Source: Paracoccaceae bacterium (GTDB lineage Bacteria; Pseudomonadota; Alphaproteobacteria; Rhodobacterales; Rhodobacteraceae). From it: a stretch of DNA of 64,000 bases. Under the pieces are notes generated by a model. The model was given only the letters and a program-made list of their open reading frames with translations, was not told the origin of the DNA and made no database searches. The stretch is taken from contig JAFGXY010000009.1 of the NCBI GenBank assembly GCA_016936395.1, positions 21,209 to 85,208 of the forward strand, given 5' to 3'. Shown here piece after piece: positions 18,363 through 26,654 of the stretch. Each line of letters begins with the position of its first letter. The first letter of the stretch is position 1. The position numbers were made by a program, and so were the translations under genes.

Positions 18363-18959
18363 TTATCTTTGAGCCTTGGCGGCGGCTTCGGCGGCTGCTT
18401 CTGCCGCCTGCTTGATCAGCAATTGTTCGGTTTCCTCGACATCATCTTCGGCTTGCAGCCAATAACCGCGCTGCATGCACAAGATGCACCGAAACACCTG
18501 CGCGATGCCCTGAATGATCAGCAAGATGCCGGCGGCCACGATGACCGACTTGAATTGATAGATCGGAATGCCGGCCGGGCTGTTCACCGACACCTCGCCA
18601 TAGCCCCAGGACCGGCCGGCATATTTGAAGCCGGTAAACACCAGCGCCAGAATACCCGGAAAGAAGAACAGAAAATACAGCACCAGATCCACCGCCGCCT
18701 GCACCCGTGGCTGCCATGTGCGGTAGATGAAATCGCCGCGCACATGCCCGCCGCGCGACAGGGTATAGGCCCCGCCCATCATGAAGATCGTGCCATACAT
18801 GATGAAACTGACATCCAGCGCCCAGGGCGTTGGCCGGTTGAAGGCATAGCGCACCAGAACCTCATAGCTCATGCCAAAGGTCATCAGGATGATCAGCCAA
18901 CCAAAGGTCTTGCCAAACCAGGCAGACAGCCGGTCGGCAAAGCGAATATACCCGATCAT
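18363..18959 (-). CDS. TRAP transporter small permease (DctQ family)
   Basis: This is the four-helix small membrane subunit of the TRAP transporter. The ATG at 18959 (MIGYIRFADRLSAWFGKTFGW) is 9 nt from GGAG at 18969-18972; a TTG three codons upstream is less likely. The family motif YEVLVRYAFNRPTPWALDVSFIMYG is clear. The protein (198 residues) is longer than minimal DctQ proteins and ends in an Ala/Glu-rich helix (EEVAETEQ-like, then AAEAAAEAAAKAQ) in the cytoplasm. It is translated after the attenuator hairpin that follows dctP. Confidence 0.92.
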   Translation of the reverse strand: MIGYIRFADRLSAWFGKTFGWLIILMTFGMSYEVLVRYAFNRPTPWALDVSFIMYGTIFMMGGAYTLSRGGHVRGDFIYRTWQPRVQAAVDLVLYFLFFFPGILALVFTGFKYAGRSWGYGEVSVNSPAGIPIYQFKSVIVAAGILLIIQGIAQVFRCILCMQRGYWLQAEDDVEETEQLLIKQAAEAAAEAAAKAQR

Positions 18960-19031
18960 GGGGGACAACTCCGTTCAGACGGTCGCGTGGGTGGGGGGGG
19001 CACGATGTCCCACGTCAGGGATCGCGGCACA

Positions 19032-19064
19032 CATAAAAGGCGGGGGCGCGGCGACCGCGCCCCC
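19032..19064 (-). terminator. Hairpin and T-run between dctP and dctQ
   Basis: On the minus strand a perfect 10-bp GC stem (19042-19051 with 19055-19064, 3-nt loop) follows the dctP stop and is followed by a TTTT run at 19035-19038. It looks like an intrinsic terminator with leaky read-through into dctQ and dctM, which would give more binding protein than permease. The shape is seen directly; the partial termination is inferred. Confidence 0.7.
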
Positions 19065-19079
19065 CCCCGTTCAATCAGA

Positions 19080-20219
19080 TTACAGCTTCAGCTTGCCGGG
19101 GAAGTAGTGCTCATAGGCAAGACCCAGATCGGGGGCGTTCATCAGCTCGTAATAGGCGACCTGCTCGACCCAGGCGCGCTGGCTGTCCATCACCTTCTTG
19201 TTGAAGGCATCGGTTTCCAGATCGACAATCAGCCTGTCCCAGGCCTCAAGCTGCCCGGCCAGGATCTCTTTCGAGGTCCGGTGCACGGTCACGCCCGACT
19301 CGGTCGCCAGCTTTTGCAGATCGCCGGAATATTCCTTCATCGCCAGTGCCAGGTTCGACGTGGCCGAGGCCTCGACGCCATAGCGCAGGATGGCCTGCAG
19401 ATCGGGCGCGAGGTCATCCATGAAATCCTTGTTGAACAGGAATTCAAAGGCTTCCGACGCCTGGTGATAGGACGACAGATAGTAGTTCTTCGCCACGTCC
19501 TGCGCGCCGAAACGGCTGTCGGACGAGGGGTTGTTGAACTCGAAGGCGTCGATCACGCCACGCTCCATCGCGGGCACGATCTCGCCGCCCGGAAGCTGGG
19601 CCACCGACATGCCCATCGCCTGCAGCAGGTCAGCCGCCAGACCCACGGTCCGGTATTTGAAGCCCTGAATGTCACCGATGGTGTTCACTTCGGTCTTGAA
19701 CCAGCCAAACGGCTGCGCCGGCATCGGCATGCCCATCAGGCCATAGACGTTCAGGCCCAGGATCTGCTGCGTCAGCTCTTCATACAGCTCCTTGCCGCCG
19801 CCCTGATAGAACCAGCCAACCATGGTGCTGGCCGAGCCGCCGAAGACCGGGCCGGTGCCAAAGAACGATGCGGCTTTCGATTTGCCATACCAGTAGACCG
19901 GAACGGTGTGCGCGGCATCCAGAACACCGTCGCTGACGGCGTCCATCACCTGAAACGCACCGACAACGGCCCCGGCAGGCAGCAGGTCGATCTTCAGACG
20001 GCCACCCGACATTTCCTCGACACGCGTCACATATTCACGCGCCATGTCCATCCAGATGTCAGATGCGGGCCACGAGGTCTGCATCTTCATCACCAGCGGG
20101 GCCTGCGCCAGAACGGCAGGGGCTGCCAGCACAGAGGCCGCGGCAGCGGCCGAGCCGCCCAGCGCACCCTTGTGCAGGAACGAACGACGGGAAAGCCCGG
20201 TAGTGCGGGTAACAGTCAT
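19080..20219 (-). CDS. TRAP transporter substrate-binding protein (DctP family, TakP-like)
   Basis: This is the periplasmic binding protein of the TRAP system, 379 residues. The ATG at 20219 (MTVTRTTGLSRRSFLHKGALGG) has a GGAGG site upstream and gives a twin-arginine (SRRSFL) signal peptide, so it is probably exported folded by Tat. The mature part contains MKMQTSWPASDIWMDMAREYVTRVEEMSGGRLKIDLLPAG, LPGGEIVPAMERGVIDAFEFNNPSSD and a C-terminal long helix. It resembles TakP-like proteins that bind 2-oxo acids. The neighbouring 2-hydroxyacid dehydrogenase fits such a ligand, but this is inference. Confidence 0.9.
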   Translation of the reverse strand: MTVTRTTGLSRRSFLHKGALGGSAAAAASVLAAPAVLAQAPLVMKMQTSWPASDIWMDMAREYVTRVEEMSGGRLKIDLLPAGAVVGAFQVMDAVSDGVLDAAHTVPVYWYGKSKAASFFGTGPVFGGSASTMVGWFYQGGGKELYEELTQQILGLNVYGLMGMPMPAQPFGWFKTEVNTIGDIQGFKYRTVGLAADLLQAMGMSVAQLPGGEIVPAMERGVIDAFEFNNPSSDSRFGAQDVAKNYYLSSYHQASEAFEFLFNKDFMDDLAPDLQAILRYGVEASATSNLALAMKEYSGDLQKLATESGVTVHRTSKEILAGQLEAWDRLIVDLETDAFNKKVMDSQRAWVEQVAYYELMNAPDLGLAYEHYFPGKLKL

Positions 20220-20350
20220 GTGGTGTCCTCCCAGACAGTTTTGGCCGCTTTTCGCGGCACGGTGTCGCGGCAACATTAACTTGTCAGAACCGAAAAGCAA
20301 GCGCTGGTAAACTCTTTTTACCAGATATGCCGTTTTACCGGGACCATGGC

Positions 20351-21313
20351 TCAGGCCACCCGGTCGCCCGGCGCGCGCCCGGCAAAGAAGGCGTCCAGAT
20401 TGTCCAGCGCCCGGACCCCCATGGCATCGCGGGTTTCTTCGGTGGCCGACCCGATATGCGGCAGCAAGAACACGTTGGGCAGCGCGGCCAGGCCTGGGTT
20501 GCCACCCGGTTCGGTCTGAAACACATCAAGGCCCGCCGCGAACAAGCGCCCCGATTGCAGCGCCGCAATCAGCGCGTCCTCATCCACCAAGGCCCCCCGC
20601 GCCGTGTTCACCAGAATCGCCCGCTCGGGCAGCAGTGCCAGCGTGCGCGCATTGATCAGCCCCGCCGTCGCGGGCGTTGACGGGCAATGCAGGCTCAGCA
20701 CATCCGACACCGCCAGCAGGCTCTCGACCGTGTCATGGAACACCGCGCCTTTTTCCAGATGGTCGGGCAGACGCGTGCGGTTGTGGTAATGCACCTGCAT
20801 GCCAAAGCCGCGCGCCCGTTCTGCCGTCACCTGCCCGACGCGCCCCATGCCCAGCACGCCAAAGCGTTTGCCGGTCACCTGCCGCCCCACCATAAAGGCA
20901 GGCGACCAGACATCCCACTTGCCCGCCCGGATCAGCGCATCACCCTCGGCCCCGCGCCGGGCCGCGCCCAGCATGCACAGCATGGCAATCTCGGCCGTCG
21001 CATCCGACAAAACGTCGGGCGTGTTCGTCACCACGATCCCGGCCGCCTTTGCCGCCGCTAGATCGACATGGTCGGTGCCGACCGAATGGTTGGCGATGAT
21101 CTTCAGCCGTGGTCCCAGTTCGGCAATCACCCCGGCGCTGAACCGTTCCGAATGGCAGGGCAGCACCGCATCCACCACGCGGCAGGCGGCGATCAGCTCA
21201 CCCTGCGAAAACACCCGGTCTTCGGGGTTCAGGATCACGTCATAATCGCGCGCCGCCCGCGCCTCGACCACCGGGCGCAGCTTGCGCGCAATCAACAGCT
21301 TCGGTTTTGTCAT
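20351..21313 (-). CDS. 2-hydroxyacid dehydrogenase (GhrB-like)
   Basis: This is a 320-residue NAD(P)-dependent D-2-hydroxyacid dehydrogenase. The start MTKPKLLIARKLRP has a GGGAGAGAG Shine-Dalgarno. It shows IIANHSVGTDHVDLAAAKAAGIVVTNTPDV, the Rossmann motif FGVLGMGRVGQVTAERARGFG, and the catalytic Arg (NTARGALVDEDAL), Glu (DVFQTEPG) and His (LLPHIGSATEE). It is upstream of and co-directional with the TRAP genes (131-nt gap), and likely reduces or oxidises the acid that the transporter imports. It is a paralogue of the gene at 6740-7726 and shares the VHYHNR segment with it. Confidence 0.88.
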   Translation of the reverse strand: MTKPKLLIARKLRPVVEARAARDYDVILNPEDRVFSQGELIAACRVVDAVLPCHSERFSAGVIAELGPRLKIIANHSVGTDHVDLAAAKAAGIVVTNTPDVLSDATAEIAMLCMLGAARRGAEGDALIRAGKWDVWSPAFMVGRQVTGKRFGVLGMGRVGQVTAERARGFGMQVHYHNRTRLPDHLEKGAVFHDTVESLLAVSDVLSLHCPSTPATAGLINARTLALLPERAILVNTARGALVDEDALIAALQSGRLFAAGLDVFQTEPGGNPGLAALPNVFLLPHIGSATEETRDAMGVRALDNLDAFFAGRAPGDRVA

Positions 21314-21455
21314 CGCTCTCTCCCTCGTTTGACGCCATGGCTAGCCTATCGCCACGCCCCGTCAAGCGTGCGGCGTTCGTGGTCACGGATGCACCACGCA
21401 AACCCCACGGCCCGCATACGGATTTGGCACAGTGTTTTCTTTTCCAAACAATCCC

Positions 21456-22226
21456 TTAGGCAAAGGGGTTGTCGCGATACCCCACCCCGGTCAGATACAG
21501 CCCCTGCGGCGGGCATACCGGACCGCAGGCCGTGCGGGTCCGCGCCTCCAGCGCCCGCTTCACGTCATCGGGCGACCAGGCCCCCGCCCCCACCCTCTCC
21601 AGCGTGCCAACGATCGACCGCACCTGATTGTGCAGAAAACTGCGGGCGCGCAGGGCAAAGCGCACCTCATGGCCGCCGGGATAGGGATGCTCGGAAATCT
21701 CGATGCAATCCAATGTCTTGACCGGCGATTTCGCCTGACACAGTGTCGAGCGGAAGGTGGTGAAATCATGGTTGCCCAGCAGATGCGCCGCCCCCGCCCG
21801 CATCGCGGCCACGTCCAGCGGCCCACGCACCTGCCACACCTGCCCGTGGTCATGCGTCACCGGCGCGCGCCGGATCACCAGCCGGAACAGATAGCGCCGC
21901 TCGATGGCCGAAAACCGGGCGTGAAAATCATCCGCCACCCGCACCGCCCTCAGCACCGCCACCGGCAGCGGCCGCATGTGGAAATTGAGCGCCTCGGCCA
22001 GCCGGATCCCCTCCCAGTCGCGCGCCAGATCGACCGTCGCCACCTGCCCCGTCGCATGCACCCCGGCATCGGTGCGTCCGGCCGCGGCCACCGTGTGCGG
22101 CCCCGGTTCCAGCCGGGAAAGTGCAGTCTCGACAGTGGCTTGCACCGAAGGCTGACCGACGGCCTGCCGCTGCCAGCCCTGAAACGGGCCGCCGTCATAG
22201 TCGATCTGAAGCGCAAAGCGGGGCAT
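21456..22226 (-). CDS. truA: tRNA pseudouridine(38-40) synthase TruA
   Basis: TruA isomerises uridines 38-40 in the anticodon arm of many tRNAs. The chosen start [21 protein letters not shown] (22226) matches the usual N terminus; an in-frame ATG four codons upstream exists. The catalytic Asp53 lies in [15 protein letters not shown]. Further conserved segments are [35 protein letters not shown] and the C-terminal [12 protein letters not shown]. Length is 256 residues, as expected. It is monocistronic and divergent from ycjX. Confidence 0.95.
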   Translation of the reverse strand: MPRFALQIDYDGGPFQGWQRQAVGQPSVQATVETALSRLEPGPHTVAAAGRTDAGVHATGQVATVDLARDWEGIRLAEALNFHMRPLPVAVLRAVRVADDFHARFSAIERRYLFRLVIRRAPVTHDHGQVWQVRGPLDVAAMRAGAAHLLGNHDFTTFRSTLCQAKSPVKTLDCIEISEHPYPGGHEVRFALRARSFLHNQVRSIVGTLERVGAGAWSPDDVKRALEARTRTACGPVCPPQGLYLTGVGYRDNPFA

Positions 22227-22309
22227 GGGGTGTTGCATACCGGAAAAACCCGGTGCTTCAAGACCCAGACCGGGTGCATTCTTGCCAATTGCAGAGGCGC
22301 TATGCGCAT

Positions 22310-22330
22310 GAGTATTTGGCAAAGCAGCAA
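22310..22330 (+). repeat. Intergenic repeat, half copy (copy 2)
   Basis: This single arm of the palindromic repeat (starts GAGTATTTGGCAAAG) lies between the divergent genes truA and ycjX. It matches the left arms at 6609 and 24829 apart from the central TT/GG difference and a single-base indel. No partner arm is present, so it cannot form the long stem. It may be a decayed or solo unit of the family. Confidence 0.65.
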
Positions 22331-22383
22331 TGACAAAGCCCGCGCGACTTCTTATGTAAGGTCCAACAGAAGGAATATGACGA

Positions 22384-23793
22384 GTGGTTCTGTCTTACCT
22401 GACCGACAGCATCAGCCGAACCCTCGAAGGCGTGACCAGCTCCGTCTCTGACCTGTTCGAGCCGACCTTGCGCCTTGGCGTCACCGGCCTGTCGGGCGCC
22501 GGCAAGACCGTGTTCATCACGGCGCTGGTCGCCAATCTGCTGGACCGGGGCCGGATGCCGCAACTGGCGGCACAGACCCAAGGCCGGATCGAGGCGGTGG
22601 TGCTGCAACCCCAGCCAGACCTGACCTTGCCGCGCTTTGACTATGAAGGCCACATGACCGCATTGATGGGCGACAATCCGCGCTGGCCGCAATCCACCCG
22701 GGCGGTTTCGGAACTGCGGCTGTCGTTCCGGCTGCGGCCCTCGGGCTTTCTGGGGCTGACCGGAAACACCCGGCTGCATCTGGACATTGTCGACTACCCA
22801 GGCGAATGGTTGCTGGATTTGTCCTTGCTGGACAAGGACTTCGCCCGCTGGTCTGACGAGACGCTGGACCGCATCGCCAAACGCCCCGAGGCCGCGGACT
22901 TCATGGCCCAGGCCCGCGCCGAGGATGGCGCACTGCGGCTGGACGAGGCGCGCGCGCAAGCACTTGCCGCCAGTTTCACCGCCTATCTGAACGCCGCGCG
23001 ACACAAGGGCTGGTCCGATCTCACGCCGGGGCGGTTCCTGTTGCCCGGCGAACTCGCAGGCTCGCCCGTGCTGACCTTTGCGCCCTTGCCGCGCCCGGCC
23101 AGCACGCCGCGCAACAGCCTGTGGCATGAAATGGCGCGGCGGTATGAGGCCTACAAGGCCCGCGTCATCAAGCCATTCTTCCGCGACCACTTTGCCAAGA
23201 TCGACCGTCAGGTGGTGCTGATGGACGTGCTGGGGGCCATCCATGCCGGCCCGCAAGCGGTGGAAGACCTGCGCCGCACCATGGCCGAGATCCTGACCGC
23301 GTTTCGACCCGGTGCAAATGGCTGGCTGACAAGCCTTCTGGGCGGCAAGCGGGTGGAACGCATCCTGTTTGCCGCGACCAAGGCCGACCACCTGCACCAC
23401 CACCAGCACCCGGCACTGACCGCGATCACCGAGGCTCTGCTGGCCGATGCCAAGCGGCGCGCCGATTTTTCCGGCGCGCGCACCATGGCGATCTCGATGG
23501 CATCGCTGCGCACCACGGTCGAAGACACGCTGCAACGCGATGGCGCGCCGCTGGATGTGGTGCGGGGCCGGCTGCTGAGCACCGGCAAACAGGCCGCGAT
23601 GTATGCCGGTGACCTGCCCAGCGACCCCGCCCGCATCCTGGCCCCCGCGCGTGCCGGGGCTGACCGCTGGCTGGACGCCGACTTTGGCCTGATGGCCTTT
23701 GCTCCCGCAAGGATGACCCTGAAGCCCGGCGACGGCCCGCCCCACATCCGCCTTGACCGCGCGGCCCAGTTCCTGATCGGAGACCGGCTGTGA
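22384..23793 (+). CDS. ycjX: YcjX-family nucleotide-binding stress protein
   Basis: This 469-residue protein of the DUF463/YcjX family is a predicted P-loop GTPase/ATPase. The GTG at 22384 is 9 nt from AAGGA at 22370-22374; an out-of-frame ATG at 22377 is not used. Walker A is [22 protein letters not shown], and the family blocks [19 protein letters not shown] and [18 protein letters not shown] (G4-like TKAD) are evident. In enterobacteria ycjX and ycjF are stress-induced neighbours of the phage-shock genes; here the pair is kept but no psp genes are visible. The stop overlaps the next start (GTGA). Confidence 0.9.
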   Translation: MVLSYLTDSISRTLEGVTSSVSDLFEPTLRLGVTGLSGAGKTVFITALVANLLDRGRMPQLAAQTQGRIEAVVLQPQPDLTLPRFDYEGHMTALMGDNPRWPQSTRAVSELRLSFRLRPSGFLGLTGNTRLHLDIVDYPGEWLLDLSLLDKDFARWSDETLDRIAKRPEAADFMAQARAEDGALRLDEARAQALAASFTAYLNAARHKGWSDLTPGRFLLPGELAGSPVLTFAPLPRPASTPRNSLWHEMARRYEAYKARVIKPFFRDHFAKIDRQVVLMDVLGAIHAGPQAVEDLRRTMAEILTAFRPGANGWLTSLLGGKRVERILFAATKADHLHHHQHPALTAITEALLADAKRRADFSGARTMAISMASLRTTVEDTLQRDGAPLDVVRGRLLSTGKQAAMYAGDLPSDPARILAPARAGADRWLDADFGLMAFAPARMTLKPGDGPPHIRLDRAAQFLIGDRL

Positions 23794-24785
23794 CCGACAC
23801 GCCCCCGCCCCCGCGCAAACCGCTGATCCTTGAAATGGAAGACGAGGTTGACCCGTCCCTGGCCGCCCCGGTGCCGGACCCAATGCCGCAAGGTCAAGCG
23901 ATGCAACTGGCGGCGCGCATCGCCCCCCCCCGTTCGGGCCTAAGCCGCTTTGCGCTGTGGTCCTTTGGCGCGCTGTTCAGCTTTGTGCTGTCGGTGGCCG
24001 CATGGAATTTCGTGACCGGCCTGATGGCCAGTTCGCCCCTGCTGGGCGGCATTGCGGCGGTGCTGCTGGCATTGGCGGTGATCGCAGCCCTCTTGCTGGC
24101 GGGGCGGGAATGGTCCGCCTATGCCCGGCTGTCGCGGCTGGATCATTTGCGCAGCCAAGCCATCACCGCCCGCGCCGAGGGCAACCTGAAAGCTGCCAAG
24201 TCCACCGTGGCCGCCCTGAACCGGCTGTATGCGCATCGCGAAGATACCGCTTGGGGCCGGCAAAAGCTGGCCGAACGCGGGGCTGAGGTGATGGATGCCG
24301 ACGCCCTGCTGTCGCTGGCCGAAACCGATCTGATGCCGCCCCTTGATATCCGCGCCCGGGCCGAGGTGGAACTGGCCGCACGTCAGGTTGCAACCGTCAC
24401 GGCGCTGGTGCCGCTCGCCCTTGCCGATGTGGCCACCGCGCTTTACGCCAACCTGCGGATGATCCGGCGCATTGCAGAAATCTATGGCGGTCGGTCTGGC
24501 GCGCTGGGGTCTTGGGGCCTGTTGCGCCGGGTGTTCACCACGCTGCTGGCGACCGGGGCCCTTGCGCTGACCGATGATCTGATCGGCTCGGTCGCGGGCG
24601 GCGGCGTGCTGTCGAAACTGTCGCGCCGCTTTGGCGAAGGCGTGGTCAATGGCGCGCTGACCGCCCGCGTCGGCCTTGCCGCCATCGACCTGTGCCGCCC
24701 GTTGCCCTTCGTGGCGCTCGACCGCCCCTCGACCACCGGCACCGTCAGCCGCGCCCTGGCCGGGATCATCCCCGGCAAATCCTGA
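23790..24785 (+). CDS. ycjF: YcjF-family (TIGR01620/DUF697) membrane protein
   Basis: This is a 331-residue inner-membrane protein, a constant partner of YcjX. It begins at GTG 23790, overlapping ycjX by 4 nt. A polar N terminus (about 50 residues) leads to two adjacent transmembrane helices (LWSFGALFSFVLSVAAWNFVTGLM and GIAAVLLALAVIAALLLAG). The conserved DUF697-like C-terminal region follows (PLALADVATALYANLRMIRRIAEIYGGRSG ... NGALTARVGLAAIDLCRPLPF). Its biochemical role is not established. Confidence 0.87.
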   Translation: MTDTPPPPRKPLILEMEDEVDPSLAAPVPDPMPQGQAMQLAARIAPPRSGLSRFALWSFGALFSFVLSVAAWNFVTGLMASSPLLGGIAAVLLALAVIAALLLAGREWSAYARLSRLDHLRSQAITARAEGNLKAAKSTVAALNRLYAHREDTAWGRQKLAERGAEVMDADALLSLAETDLMPPLDIRARAEVELAARQVATVTALVPLALADVATALYANLRMIRRIAEIYGGRSGALGSWGLLRRVFTTLLATGALALTDDLIGSVAGGGVLSKLSRRFGEGVVNGALTARVGLAAIDLCRPLPFVALDRPSTTGTVSRALAGIIPGKS

Positions 24786-24828
24786 AGCCATACTCCTCTG
24801 GCCCGGCGGTGGGTGCGCGCCGCGCGGG

Positions 24829-24891
24829 AGTATTTGGCAAGCAGCAAATGCCAGTCGCGCCTTCCGGGTATTGCTGCTTTGAAAATACTCC
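24829..24891. repeat. Intergenic palindromic repeat, copy 3
   Basis: This is an inverted repeat with a left arm at 24829-24848 (GAGTATTTGGCAAGC...) and a right arm at 24872-24891 ending TTTGAAAATACTC. The right arm is identical to that of copy 1; the left arm differs at about two positions. The spacer is 23 nt and unrelated to that of copy 1. It lies between the 3' ends of ycjF and the convergent ABC permease gene, the same setting as copy 1. Confidence 0.8.
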
Positions 24892-24951
24892 GGGGTGAGG
24901 CCGCAGGCCGAGGGGCAGCGCCCCTCTCTTCTGGCCAGTGCGGCAGCGCCG

Positions 24952-25749
24952 CTATCGTTCTGACCGGGCCCGCAGCCGCGCCTCGATCCGGCGCAGGATC
25001 AGGCTGAGGCCGATGGTCATGGTCAGATAGATCAGCGCGGCCACGTTATAGGTCTCGAAATAGCGGAAATTGCCTGCGGCCGTGACCTTGGCCAGTTGCG
25101 CCACATCGGTGACGCCCAGCACGCTGACAAGGCTGCTGTCCTTGACCATGGCCACGAAATCATTGCCCAAGGGCGGCAGGATCATCCGGAAGGCCTGCGG
25201 AAAGATGATGTGGCGGAACCGCTGTCCGCCGGACAGGCCAAGTGCCTGCGCGGCTTCGATCTGGCCCTTGTCCACCGCTTGCAGGCCGGCGCGGAAAATC
25301 TCGGCCAGAAAGGCGGAATAGGCCAGCATCAGCGCAATCACCGCCCGCGCGATCAGCGGGAAATCCCGGGTGCGCCATGGCGAAAGCCCCAGCGGTTCGA
25401 TCACCGCATTGACCGCGATCACCAGCATCGGGGCCAGCACGAAAGCCACATACAAAAGCAGCACGATGATCGGCACACCGCGCATCACCTCGATATAGAG
25501 CCGTGCCGTCTGGCGCAGAACGACAAACCGTGACATCCCCATCACCGCCAGCCCCAGCCCGATCAGGCAGGCACCCAGATAGGCCACCACAGCCGCAATG
25601 ATGGTGACGACAATGCCTTTTGACAGCGTGTTCAGTGCCTTGGCATAGACAGGATCGGCCAGCACCTGCCAGAACAGGGCAAGGCCTGTGACCACAAGGA
25701 TCACCAGCCACCAGGGAAAATCGTGGTCAGGCTTGGGGTTCGGGGTCAT
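24952..25749 (-). CDS. Polar amino-acid ABC transporter permease
   Basis: This is a 265-residue permease of the His/Gln/Glu/Arg/opine subfamily. The subfamily signature is clear: VEVMRGVPIIVLLLY-like sequence (written here YIEVMRGVPIIVLLLYVAF), AYSAFLAEIFRAGLQAVDKGQIEAAQALGLSGGQRFRHIIFPQAFRMILPPLGNDF, and KDSSLVSVLGVTDVA. About six helices are visible. It follows its binding-protein gene on the same strand by 39 nt. No ATP-binding gene or second permease lies next to it, so it may be a homodimer using an ATPase encoded elsewhere. Confidence 0.9.
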   Translation of the reverse strand: MTPNPKPDHDFPWWLVILVVTGLALFWQVLADPVYAKALNTLSKGIVVTIIAAVVAYLGACLIGLGLAVMGMSRFVVLRQTARLYIEVMRGVPIIVLLLYVAFVLAPMLVIAVNAVIEPLGLSPWRTRDFPLIARAVIALMLAYSAFLAEIFRAGLQAVDKGQIEAAQALGLSGGQRFRHIIFPQAFRMILPPLGNDFVAMVKDSSLVSVLGVTDVAQLAKVTAAGNFRYFETYNVAALIYLTMTIGLSLILRRIEARLRARSER

Positions 25750-25788
25750 GTCGGCTGGCCCCGGCGCGGTGACCGGGGCCGGGGGCCG

Positions 25789-26571
25789 TTACTGACCCAT
25801 CTTGTAATCAAGAAACCACTTGGTGTTCAGCGCCTCAAGGGAGCCATCCGCCTTCATCGCCGCAATTCCGGCGTTGATCGGCGCGACCAGATCCGAGCCC
25901 TTGGGGAAGATGAAGCCGAAATCCTCGGTCCCCAGCTTGTCGCCCACGATCTTGAGGCCGCCGGCCGACGCCTCGACATAGCCCGCACCAGCGGTGCCGT
26001 CGGTCAGCACCAGATCGACATCGCCGGCCTTCAACGCTTCGACCGTGGCGCCAAAGGTTTCAAACAGCTTGATGCGCGGGTTAGCCTCATCGCCATCCAG
26101 CACCTCGTAGACCGAGACATAAAACGGCGTGGTGCCGGGCTGGGCCGCGATCAGCAGGGTCGGATCGGCCTTGAAGCTGGCGGCATCGGTGAACCGCGCC
26201 TCATCGCCGCGCACCATCATCACCATCTGGCTGGTCATGTAGCTGTCGGAAAAATCGACTTTTTCCTTGCGGTCGTCCTTTATGGTGATGCCGGTCATGC
26301 CAAGGTCGAACTGGCCCTCGGACACGGCAGGGATCATCGCATCCCACGAGATGTTTTCGAATTTGACGGTAAAGTTCAGCCGTTTCGCCAGTTCGGCCAT
26401 TGCGTCGTATTCCCAGCCGATCGCGGTGCCCGAGGCATCCAGAAATTGCAGCGGCGGATAGGCGTTTTCGGTGACGACAACAATCTCGCGGCCGCCCAGA
26501 TCGGGCAGGTTCTGGGCAAGGGCAACCGTCGTTGTCAGGGCAAGGGCGGCAAAGGCAGCGGTCAGTTTCAT
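25789..26571 (-). CDS. Polar amino-acid ABC transporter substrate-binding protein
   Basis: This periplasmic SBP_bac_3-type binding protein has 260 residues. A signal peptide (MKLTAAFAALALTTTVALA) is followed by LGGREIVVVTENAYPPLQFLDASGTAIGWEYDAMAELAKRLNFTVKF, the usual lobe-1 pattern. VSEGQFDLGMTGITIKDDRKEKVDFSDSYM is the ligand-contact region of this family. It is the first gene of a two-gene unit with the permease downstream. A polar amino acid is the likely ligand, but the exact one is unknown. Confidence 0.9.
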   Translation of the reverse strand: MKLTAAFAALALTTTVALAQNLPDLGGREIVVVTENAYPPLQFLDASGTAIGWEYDAMAELAKRLNFTVKFENISWDAMIPAVSEGQFDLGMTGITIKDDRKEKVDFSDSYMTSQMVMMVRGDEARFTDAASFKADPTLLIAAQPGTTPFYVSVYEVLDGDEANPRIKLFETFGATVEALKAGDVDLVLTDGTAGAGYVEASAGGLKIVGDKLGTEDFGFIFPKGSDLVAPINAGIAAMKADGSLEALNTKWFLDYKMGQ

Positions 26572-26654
26572 CGGTCAGGCTCCCGGTTGGATGGCCCGTG
26601 ATCGGGCGCGTTCTGGTGGCGACTATGCGGCGGTGCGCGGGTCTCGGCAAGTCG

